A DNA stretch of 5,024 bases from Candidatus Hydrogenedentota bacterium (lineage in GTDB: Bacteria; Hydrogenedentota; Hydrogenedentia; Hydrogenedentales; SLHB01). Position numbers and translations under genes: made by a program. A model generated the notes under the pieces. That model did no database searches, was not told the DNA's origin, and saw only the letters and a program-made list of their open reading frames with translations. The stretch lies in contig PUOI01000630.1 of NCBI GenBank assembly GCA_003552765.1, positions 1 through 5,024 of the forward strand, in the 5' to 3' direction. This document shows positions 1-5,024 of the stretch, in pieces (within the stretch, counting starts at the first letter, position 1; the number at the start of each line of letters is the position of its first letter).

Positions 1-128
1 CCGTCAATCCGGGCCAATTGGTCAAGGGACTCGAAGGGGCGCAGTTCGATGAGTTGTTCCGCCCTCGTTGGACCGATGTGCCGTATCCGGGTCAGTTCAT
101 CCAGCGGGGCCGTGTTGATGTTAACCCC
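1..128 (-). other. HhH (ComEA/HHH_3-like) domain of the NACHT protein, cut by the window edge
   Basis: Residues 657-698 of the NACHT protein read VNINTAPLDELTRI, then HIGPTRAEQLIELR, then PFESLDQLARIDG. This is the pattern of the ComEA-type helix-hairpin-helix domain: V-N-I-N-T-A, Leu at fixed spacing, an I-G-P hairpin, A-x-x-(I/L)-I-x-x-R, then P-F-x-S-L-x-x-L. In ComEA and related proteins it binds double-stranded DNA without sequence specificity. Here it would sit on the cytoplasmic side if the membrane segments are counted correctly. The second hairpin usually follows the last residues seen (R-I-D-G), so the domain probably continues outside the window. Binding of DNA by this protein is inferred, not seen. 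Confidence 0.85.
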
Positions 129-2096
129 GGCGGGCTCGTTGGGTTCTTCTTCTGGCTCTTCAGCTGCCTCCACCGTCTCTTCGGCGGCTTCTTCGTCAGG
201 CTCTTCGGCCTCTTCCGTCGCTTCATCGGACGCAGGGGAGTCATCCCCGGCGTCAACGGCCTCGGCCGCTTCCGAGGCGGCTAGCGACTCTTGTGCATGG
301 GAGCCTTCCCTCGTTTCCGTCTCCGGAGCGGCGGGCGGCTCTTCCTGGGCCTCTTCCTCTTCCGGCGCCAGCAGCGGTTTTGCCGATGCGAGATGCTCCA
401 GGAGCACGCCGTGGGCGAACGCGTAGCCGCCGCCGACCCGTTGAAGGAGCCGGAGGTCAGCGGCGTGTTCCAAGAATTGGATGTAAGACAATGGCGCGTG
501 ACCGTTTAGCCACAACGTGATTCGGAGGCTCAAATGGCGGAGCATGGGCATTCCGCCGCCCACCACCGCCGCAAGGAGCCCGAAGAACAGCCCGCCCGGC
601 GCTGCTTCACGCGGACCCACCAAAAGGCCAACGAATAGGAAGACGCCCAAACCCGCGGGCAACGCAAACCGCAGCGCGTTTAAGCCGGAAAGCCAAAAGC
701 CTTCGTTCGGCCGCGCTTGGGCCGTAACGGCGGTGACGTCTCTCTTGTACTCGATCCCGCAGAGCCCATACAACAACGCGCCGAGCAATCCGTACAACAC
801 CGCGCCGGCTGCCGCCCGCCATGGGCCGGTGATGCCCCAAACCGCCAAGCCAACCACGGCCCACAACAGGCCGTACAACACCGCTAAGGCCGCCGTATAA
901 CCAGCGGCGCCGGAAAGCCAATGGGGTTTCAGGTCTTCCAAGAACAGGGTGGTTTTATTTTGTTTCTTCATCGCGGAGGCCAGCCACTGCAGCCACGTCA
1001 CCGTCTGCTCCTTGCCGTAGGGAAGTCCCCCCTTCTCTTCTTCCCCCCGGCGGAACATCGCGCTGGCGTAGGCGGAGAACAGCTCCTCTTGTTGCTCCCC
1101 GGCGGTTCCCGAGAGCCGCACATCGCCCGCCGGGCGGCCGCGATAGGCCAAGGACGCCAGCCAGAGCATCAGCGGGGTCCGAATCAGCTCCAGCAAATCT
1201 TCATCGGCTTCCAGCGCCTCGCGAACGCCAGCCAGTTCATCGCCCGCTTGGTCCAGGTATTCCGAGACCTGCTCCCGCGTCAGCGGTTGAACCACGACGG
1301 CCTGGTTGACGGCCAGTCTCGCGGACAAACGTTCGTACGCCTGGTCCCCGCAGCAGACGGCGATCGGCGTTGTTTCGCGCGGCTTGGCGAAGGCGTTGAT
1401 GGCCTCCACGCACGCCTCGCGAGCCTCCCCCGGAACCTCGTCCAGCCCGTCCAGCAACGGGGCAATCTGGCCGCACTCCACCCATGCGCTAGCAGTCTCT
1501 CTCGGAACGTGATAACGGTGGGTCAGTTCGCAAACGAGCCATCGCTCGATCGGCGGACGGCGGATCGCCCAAGAAGAAAGATTGAACACGGCGGGAATGG
1601 GGCGGGTGGAATCGCTCTCCGCTTCCCGTATCAAATCGCGGGCCAACTCCAGCAACAGCGTGGTCTTGCCGGATCCCGCTTCGCCGAGTATGGCGAGAGA
1701 TGCGCCGGCATCTTCGAAAACGGTCCGGATCCGGGTTCCGGCGGGCAGGGGATGGGGTTCTTGTTCGGCGGGCGCGTCCGCATTCCACGGCTCAACGGAA
1801 TCCGGACTGGTCTCAAGGGCGGGCTCAAGGCGTGCGGTCTTGTATAGCGACTGGTCCAACACGCCGTCGACCCAGCCCTTGCGGACTCGCTCCAGCATGG
1901 CCTCGCGGTCCTGATCCGACGGCCCATTCTCAAGCGGCCAAAGGGCCACCCCCCCGCAGACGAGCGTCAGCAAAACAAGCACCAGCCACCAAGCTTCCGG
2001 CCACTCAGCCACCTGGGCCATGGCAATGGCGAGTACGAGCGCCGCCAGCACTGCGGCGATGACGAGATAGTGGTGCGCGCGTTTCTGGTCATTCAT
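1..2096 (-). CDS. Membrane NACHT-family STAND NTPase with C-terminal acidic linker and ComEA-type helix-hairpin-helix domain (3' end outside window)
   Basis: The frame is open from an ATG at 2096 to the left edge: 698 codons and no stop, so the C-terminus is missing. Layout by residue: two hydrophobic segments (about 10-28 and 35-54); a NACHT NTPase core (about 131-395) with Walker A GEAGSGKTT (138-146) and Walker B LLDGLDEV (214-221); PLTREQ (271-276) and TPLM (307-310) blocks typical of this family; four Gly/Leu-rich membrane segments (about 402-422, 428-448, 474-495, 500-517); the family's conserved tail (WLNG...FLEHA...VGGGYAFAHGVLLEH, 529-568); an acidic linker (about 574-656); and an HhH motif from residue 657 (VNINTAPLDEL...IGPTRAEQLIELRPF). 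STAND NTPases are ATP-driven switches, and bacterial NACHT proteins include antiphage sensors. Six membrane segments would leave both ends and the NTPase in the cytoplasm. The start is supported by GGAGGAG 9 bases upstream. Odd points: the usual Cys-Ser-Arg after the Walker B region reads Cys-Cys-Gly (248-250), and an HhH domain is added. Family assignment is firm; function is unknown. Confidence 0.93.
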   Translation of the reverse strand, partial: MNDQKRAHHYLVIAAVLAALVLAIAMAQVAEWPEAWWLVLVLLTLVCGGVALWPLENGPSDQDREAMLERVRKGWVDGVLDQSLYKTARLEPALETSPDSVEPWNADAPAEQEPHPLPAGTRIRTVFEDAGASLAILGEAGSGKTTLLLELARDLIREAESDSTRPIPAVFNLSSWAIRRPPIERWLVCELTHRYHVPRETASAWVECGQIAPLLDGLDEVPGEAREACVEAINAFAKPRETTPIAVCCGDQAYERLSARLAVNQAVVVQPLTREQVSEYLDQAGDELAGVREALEADEDLLELIRTPLMLWLASLAYRGRPAGDVRLSGTAGEQQEELFSAYASAMFRRGEEEKGGLPYGKEQTVTWLQWLASAMKKQNKTTLFLEDLKPHWLSGAAGYTAALAVLYGLLWAVVGLAVWGITGPWRAAAGAVLYGLLGALLYGLCGIEYKRDVTAVTAQARPNEGFWLSGLNALRFALPAGLGVFLFVGLLVGPREAAPGGLFFGLLAAVVGGGMPMLRHLSLRITLWLNGHAPLSYIQFLEHAADLRLLQRVGGGYAFAHGVLLEHLASAKPLLAPEEEEAQEEPPAAPETETREGSHAQESLAASEAAEAVDAGDDSPASDEATEEAEEPDEEAAEETVEAAEEPEEEPNEPAGVNINTAPLDELTRIRHIGPTRAEQLIELRPFESLDQLARID
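129..377 (-). other. Acidic low-complexity linker of the NACHT protein
   Basis: About 83 residues (574-656) made mostly of Glu, Ala, Pro, Asp and Ser, with runs such as APEEEEAQEEPPAAP and EEPEEEPNEP. There are almost no aromatic or basic residues. It separates the family's conserved C-terminal block from the HhH domain and is probably disordered. The skewed codon make-up (GAA/GAG/GCC repeated) gives long but meaningless open frames on the opposite strand. Confidence 0.8.
765..884 (-). repeat. Short direct repeats coding for A-V-L-Y-G-L-L in the NACHT membrane segments
   Basis: The 14-base string CCGTACAACACCGC (plus strand) occurs exactly at 790-803 and 871-884. A related copy, with two mismatches, is at 765-779. 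On the coding strand these encode A-V-L-Y-G-L-L at residues 405-411 and 432-438 and L-L-Y-G-L at 441-445. The spacing is 81 bases, exactly 27 codons, so two adjacent membrane helices look like copies of each other. Gly/Leu repeats are common in the membrane part of this NACHT family, so an internal duplication of a helix unit is the likely source. Confidence 0.5.
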
Positions 2097-2105
2097 GACG
2101 TAAGG

Positions 2106-2112
2106 CTCCTCC
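2106..2112 (-). promoter_or_regulatory. Ribosome binding site of the NACHT gene
   Basis: The minus strand reads GGAGGAG, then 9 bases, then ATG at 2096. It is the best Shine-Dalgarno match in the window and fixes the start of the NACHT gene, which then begins with a short polar stretch before the first membrane segment. Confidence 0.75.
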
Positions 2113-2131
2113 CCCTATGGGCTTCGTCTCA

Positions 2132-2383
2132 TCAATGAGCCGTGTTCAAGCCAGAACGTTCATGTGCCGCGAACACGTCCCACGCGATCAATGAATAATG
2201 TGCTGCATCGGTAGCAATCCTACCCTCAAGAAGGTAGCGGCTGCAAACATGGGGAACTGCACCAACAATCGTTCGACGGGATCTGAAGGATTGAGTTGGC
2301 CGCTTGATCCTGGATACAGAGGGCGGTATACTTGTGTATGGAGGCTCGGCCACGGGGCTGCTTTCGGGTAGTTCCGGCGGCAT
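2132..2383 (-). CDS. Possible small ORF, 83 codons, between the DUF3800 and NACHT genes (unrecognised)
   Basis: An ATG at 2383 follows the DUF3800 stop by ten bases and is preceded by GAGGAGG, but only two bases separate them, closer than usual. The frame ends at TGA 2132-2134, 35 bases before the NACHT start, and would fill the gap almost exactly. The product begins MPPELPESSPVAEPP and is Ser/Pro/Arg-rich with no membrane segment, no signal peptide and no domain I recognise. The same frame stays open upstream into the DUF3800 gene as far as 2515, so it could also be a former or frameshifted extension of that gene. A competing frame starts at ATG 2397, overlapping the DUF3800 stop as ATGA, and gives 69 residues to 2188. 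Codon use does not clearly favour either, and both may be chance. Confidence 0.3.
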   Translation of the reverse strand: MPPELPESSPVAEPPYTSIPPSVSRIKRPTQSFRSRRTIVGAVPHVCSRYLLEGRIATDAAHYSLIAWDVFAAHERSGLNTAH

Positions 2384-2393
2384 TGCCTCCTCT

Positions 2394-3284
2394 TCATTTC
2401 TCTTCCCCTTTGGCGGTGTATGGGTCGGAAACATACACGATGCCATAGGAATCATAGACCTCGCCGTCTCGATATCCTTGCCCCTGAAACTGTAATTGGG
2501 AGAGCCAAGGTCCAAACGTTTCGGCGATCTCGCGTCGAGCCGGAGCCGTCATATCGCGGGATGGCAACCGGAATCCCCAATTCACGCAATAGATCGCGAT
2601 ATCCGCGGCCTGAACGGGGTAGGTCATGTCAGAAGCCACAAAGAGTGGCGTGGGCACAATCCACGAGGATCGGTAACGGCCAGTGTGGGTCCTTCGAAAA
2701 TAGGCCTCAAGACGGCGCACAAACCGCCGGTCATTCGCCGTGTCCACCTGATCCATCACGATCAGACCATGTTCCTGTTCGTGCTCCAGATGGTAGAAGA
2801 AACGCTCGAACAAGAAGACCTGGTCTTTCCGCAAGTATTCCTCGGCCTCATAGGAATTCGGCCTAACGACACTACGCGGGATAGCTGCCGCGAACAGCTT
2901 CGCCCCGTGGTCACGCAACAACTCGAATACCCCGGCCGCCATCTCTAAACACGCTTGCCCGTAGGCCGTAAACTCATCGCGTGCTGGCTTTTTCTTTTCC
3001 AACCCCTTTACGAGAAATCTCCGGCAATGCTTGCGCCGCTCTTCGTCGGGCATTGGACTTCCTTGAGACGCCCATCTAACCCGTTTCTTGTCAAGAAGTT
3101 TGCAGCCTTTCAATTCGGCTCGGAACTCATGCAAACGCGTCCCAAAAGACACGAACTCCCGTTCCTGCATGCCTCGCACGAACGGCCATACCTGGGAGGC
3201 ATGGAGGGCTACTCCACCCCGTACTTCATATGGCATGGACTGGTGATCGTGCCCGCTTTCGTCCAAGAATAAGAGCCAGCTCAT
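2394..3284 (-). CDS. DUF3800 family protein, putative nuclease-like, function unproven
   Basis: 296 residues, complete, within the usual size of the family. It opens directly with the hallmark MSWLLFLDESG (Asp8, Glu9, Ser10), then E-L-K (58-60), I-V-M-D-Q-V-D (175-181) and, near the C-terminus, S-D-M-T-Y-P-V-Q-A-A-D (218-228) followed by I-A-I-Y, matching the family's Q-L-A-D-x-I-A-Y block. The spaced acidic residues Asp8, Glu58, Asp178 and Asp228 suggest a metal-binding, RNase H-like active site; that is inference, as I know of no settled activity for the family. No signal peptide or membrane segment is visible, so it should be cytoplasmic. The start is forced: an in-frame TAG lies eight codons upstream, with no other start codon between. 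The ribosome binding site is weak (GGGAAC). DUF3800 genes are frequent on phages and in accessory or defence regions. Sampled stretches of the gene look somewhat lower in GC than both neighbours. The NACHT gene follows on the same strand. Confidence 0.9.
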   Translation of the reverse strand: MSWLLFLDESGHDHQSMPYEVRGGVALHASQVWPFVRGMQEREFVSFGTRLHEFRAELKGCKLLDKKRVRWASQGSPMPDEERRKHCRRFLVKGLEKKKPARDEFTAYGQACLEMAAGVFELLRDHGAKLFAAAIPRSVVRPNSYEAEEYLRKDQVFLFERFFYHLEHEQEHGLIVMDQVDTANDRRFVRRLEAYFRRTHTGRYRSSWIVPTPLFVASDMTYPVQAADIAIYCVNWGFRLPSRDMTAPARREIAETFGPWLSQLQFQGQGYRDGEVYDSYGIVYVSDPYTAKGEEK

Positions 3285-3450
3285 GGAAGATGTGTTCCCG
3301 TTCGCCTATTCCTTCGCATGACTGTGGGCGTGAATCTTTCCGGCGCCATCGCAATCCAAGCTGCAAGGTGGATATGATTTCGCGAGATGCCTCTCCACAG
3401 GATGGCCCCCCAGAATCTTTATGTCATCTCCAACGTTATCCAGTAATATA
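3285..3450. other. Intergenic region upstream of the DUF3800 gene
   Basis: This stretch between the ahcY hairpin and the DUF3800 start holds no convincing gene on either strand. It must carry the DUF3800 promoter if the hairpin ends the ahcY transcript. I see no good pair of -35 and -10 boxes, no tRNA, no repeat array and no riboswitch. Confidence 0.5.
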
Positions 3451-3484
3451 CCTGGCCGCCTGGACGGGTGTCCAGACGGCCAGG
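3451..3484 (-). terminator. Hairpin downstream of ahcY, probable transcription terminator
   Basis: CCTGGCCG (3451-3458) pairs with CGGCCAGG (3477-3484), and CTGGAC (3460-3465) with GTCCAG (3470-3475), with one C/A mismatch between and a four-base loop. That makes 14 base pairs, very GC-rich. It starts 37 bases past the ahcY stop codon on the minus strand. The bases that follow in that direction are TATATTACT, which is AT-rich but not a true T run, so it may be an imperfect intrinsic terminator or an RNA 3'-end stabiliser. The other direction has no T tract at all. Confidence 0.6.
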
Positions 3485-3521
3485 GGATTGCTCGTGTTGG
3501 TTGGGGAATGCCCAGAACGTT

Positions 3522-4961
3522 CTAGTAGCGGTAGTACTCAGGCTTGTAGGGGCCTTCCTTCGGTATGCCGAGGTACTTGGCCTGCTCATCGGTAAGCTTG
3601 GTCAGACTGACGCCAAGCTTGCCAAGGTGAAGCTCGGCCACTTCCTCGTCCAGCTTCTTCGGCAGGGTATACACCTTGCCGGATTCGTACTTGTCCGTCT
3701 CGGTCCAGAGCGATAGCTGGGCGAGGGTTTGATTCGAGAACGAGTTCGACATCACGAAACTGGGGTGGCCCGTGGCGCAGCCCAGGTTCACCAGCCGGCC
3801 TCGCGCCAGCACGATGATGCTGCGCCCGTTGGGCAACTTGAACAGGTCCACCTGAGGCTTCACTTCCACGATTTCGACGTTGGGATCCTCTTCGAGCGGG
3901 GCCAGCTCGATCTCGCTGTCGAAGTGGCCAATGTTGCACACGATGGCCTCGTCCTTCATTTGCATGAGATGGTCTTTGTTAATCGCGTTCAAACAGCCCG
4001 TGGCCGTGACGAAAATGTCGCCAATGGACGCGGCCTCGTCCATGGTGGTCACTTCAAACCCTTCCATGGCGGCTTGCAGGGCGCAGATGGGGTCGATCTC
4101 GGTGATCAGCACCCGCGACCCAAGGCCGCGCATGGCTTGCGCCGACCCCTTGCCCACGTCGCCATAGCCGCACACCACGGTGACCTTGCCAGCGACCATT
4201 ACGTCGGTAGCGCGCTTGATGCCGTCCGCCAACGACTCGCGGCAGCCGTACAGGTTGTCGAACTTGGACTTGGTCACGGAGTCGTTGACGTTGATGGCCC
4301 GCGTGTGAAGCTTGCCTTCCTTCATCATGTGGTAGAGACGGTGCACGCCCGTGGTCGTCTCCTCGGACAACCCCACCAGTTCTTCCACCACCTTATGCCA
4401 GCGATCGGGCGAATCCTTGTGGATCTGGTGGAGCAGCGTGTCGACGATCTCGACTTCCTTGTGCTCCTTGCTAATCTCGGGGAGTTTCCCGTCCTTCTTG
4501 TAGGCTTCCTCGAACTCATAGCCCCGGTGGATCATTAACGTGGCGTCGCCGCCATCGTCCACGATCAGGTTCGGCCCCTTGCCGCCGGGGAAATGGAGGG
4601 CTTGGTCGATGCACCACCAGTACTCTTCGAGGGTCTCGCCTTTCCACGCGAACACAGGGATGCCCGCCTTGGCGATGGCCGCCGCGGCGTGGTCTTGGGT
4701 CGAGTAGATGTTGCAGCTCGCCCAGCGCACGTCCGCGCCAAGCGCCACGAGCGTCTCGATCAGCACGGCGGTCTGAATGGTCATGTGCAGCGAGCCCGAG
4801 ACGCGGGCTCCCTTCAGCGGCTTATCCTTGGCATAGCGTTCGCGCGTGGCGATAAGCCCGGGCATTTCTTTCTCGGCGATGTTGATCTCCAGCCGGCCCC
4901 AATCGGCCAAGCTGAGATCCGCCACTTTGTAATCCAGGGGTTGCTCAGTGATAACGCTCAT
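3522..4961 (-). CDS. ahcY: Adenosylhomocysteinase (S-adenosyl-L-homocysteine hydrolase), EC 3.13.2.1 (formerly 3.3.1.1)
   Basis: Splits S-adenosylhomocysteine reversibly into adenosine and homocysteine with bound NAD, relieving product inhibition of methyltransferases and feeding the methionine cycle; a cytoplasmic homotetramer in known members. The 479-residue product is complete. Residues matching the human active site are present: His59, Asp136, Glu201, Lys231, Asp235, Cys240, His346 and His399. The NAD fold shows GYGDVGKG (265-272), and EETTTGVH (200-207) and [14 protein letters not shown] (223-236) are intact. The C-terminus ends K-P-E-Y-Y-R-Y, with Lys473 and Tyr477 that reach the neighbouring subunit's NAD. 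Compared with the 432-residue human enzyme it carries about 40 extra residues at roughly 150-195, the long form usual in many bacteria. The ATG at 4961 gives the expected N-terminus, with TAGGAG 12 bases upstream. A hairpin follows the stop. Identity is certain; nothing looks degraded. Confidence 0.99.
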   Translation of the reverse strand: MSVITEQPLDYKVADLSLADWGRLEINIAEKEMPGLIATRERYAKDKPLKGARVSGSLHMTIQTAVLIETLVALGADVRWASCNIYSTQDHAAAAIAKAGIPVFAWKGETLEEYWWCIDQALHFPGGKGPNLIVDDGGDATLMIHRGYEFEEAYKKDGKLPEISKEHKEVEIVDTLLHQIHKDSPDRWHKVVEELVGLSEETTTGVHRLYHMMKEGKLHTRAINVNDSVTKSKFDNLYGCRESLADGIKRATDVMVAGKVTVVCGYGDVGKGSAQAMRGLGSRVLITEIDPICALQAAMEGFEVTTMDEAASIGDIFVTATGCLNAINKDHLMQMKDEAIVCNIGHFDSEIELAPLEEDPNVEIVEVKPQVDLFKLPNGRSIIVLARGRLVNLGCATGHPSFVMSNSFSNQTLAQLSLWTETDKYESGKVYTLPKKLDEEVAELHLGKLGVSLTKLTDEQAKYLGIPKEGPYKPEYYRY

Positions 4962-4973
4962 TGTCTGGTTTAG

Positions 4974-4979
4974 CTCCTA
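4974..4979 (-). promoter_or_regulatory. Probable ribosome binding site of ahcY
   Basis: The minus strand reads TAGGAG followed by 12 bases and then the ATG at 4961. The gap is longer than the usual 5 to 9 bases, but no better match lies closer and the protein's N-terminus fits the family, so the start is kept. Confidence 0.5.
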
Positions 4980-4982
4980 TAG

Positions 4983-4994
4983 TGAGATGTCTCA
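4983..4994. promoter_or_regulatory. Inverted repeat in the ahcY leader (possible operator or small hairpin)
   Basis: TGAGA and TCTCA form a perfect five-base inverted repeat around a two-base spacer, next to the ahcY ribosome binding site. As RNA the loop is too small for a good hairpin, so a protein-binding site is as likely. Only about 63 bases of the leader are in the window; I see no recognisable SAH or SAM riboswitch core in them, but most of the leader is missing. It could be chance. Confidence 0.25.
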
Positions 4995-5024
4995 TGCAGT
5001 AGCGGGGCGCGCGCCTGGTCCAGG

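Noticed and set aside
49..426. Plus-strand Ser/Ala-rich frame that looks like a low-complexity surface protein
   Set aside because: It is the reverse complement of the GAA/GCC-rich acidic linker and HhH region. The Ser runs come from the opposite strand of Glu codons.
921..1847. Plus-strand open frame of 308 codons
   Set aside because: It lies opposite the NACHT core, whose Walker motifs and family blocks fit the minus strand. Its product is Arg/Gln/Gly-rich with no recognisable domain, as expected for an antisense shadow in GC-rich DNA.
2394..2515. Upstream part of the 127-codon minus-strand frame ending at 2132
   Set aside because: It overlaps the conserved end of the DUF3800 gene in another frame, so only the part after 2383 is considered as a possible gene.
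2496..2948. Plus-strand frame of 150 codons
   Set aside because: Opposite the DUF3800 gene, whose family motifs are clear on the minus strand. No domain is visible in the plus-strand product.
3729..4538. Plus-strand open frame of 269 codons
   Set aside because: It lies wholly opposite ahcY, a certain gene. The His/Val/Asp-rich product is a typical antisense shadow.
4976..4986. Eleven bases identical to the 3' half of a T7 RNA polymerase promoter (CTCACTATAGG on the minus strand), just before ahcY
   Set aside because: The upstream half of the promoter matches only about half its bases, the sequence around it is ordinary genomic leader, and there is no sign of phage or vector DNA. Treated as coincidence.
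1..5024. CRISPR array, tRNA or rRNA genes, insertion sequence ends
   Set aside because: No regularly spaced repeats, tRNA-like cloverleaf, rRNA stretch, transposase motif or terminal inverted repeats were seen when reading both strands.

Overview
The window is GC-rich bacterial chromosomal DNA. All recognisable genes lie on the minus strand, so the window reads right to left as ahcY -> DUF3800 protein -> (possible small ORF) -> NACHT membrane protein, the last one running off the left edge. I cannot name the species. The long bacterial form of AhcY, the cyanobacterial/Chloroflexi/Planctomycete-style NACHT membrane protein and the GC content would suit an environmental bacterium such as a planctomycete or a Hydrogenedentes-like lineage, but this is only an impression.

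Right part (3522-4961): a complete adenosylhomocysteinase gene (ahcY), the SAH-clearing enzyme of the methyl cycle, with every catalytic and NAD-binding residue I looked for in place. About 60 bases of its leader are visible. A strong hairpin (3451-3484) lies 37 bases past its stop and probably ends the transcript, separating this housekeeping gene from what follows.

Middle (2394-3284): a complete 296-residue DUF3800 protein with the family's DESG, E-x-K, VMD and QAAD motifs. This family is of unproven function, with a suspected nuclease-like acidic site, and is common on phages and in accessory/defence regions. It is followed by 297 bases that hold a low-confidence 83-codon ORF and a strong ribosome binding site for the next gene.

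Left part (1-2096): the most unusual gene. It encodes a STAND-type NACHT NTPase with two N-terminal and four C-terminal membrane segments, then a long Glu/Ala/Pro-rich acidic linker, then a ComEA-type helix-hairpin-helix (HhH) domain cut by the window edge. Because it has no stop codon inside the window it is easily missed. Its antisense strand carries a 308-codon open frame that should not be annotated.

The DUF3800 gene and the NACHT gene face the same way, 297 bases apart, with no obvious terminator between them. They could form one accessory, possibly antiphage, unit next to ahcY. That link is inference from family knowledge and layout, not shown by the sequence.
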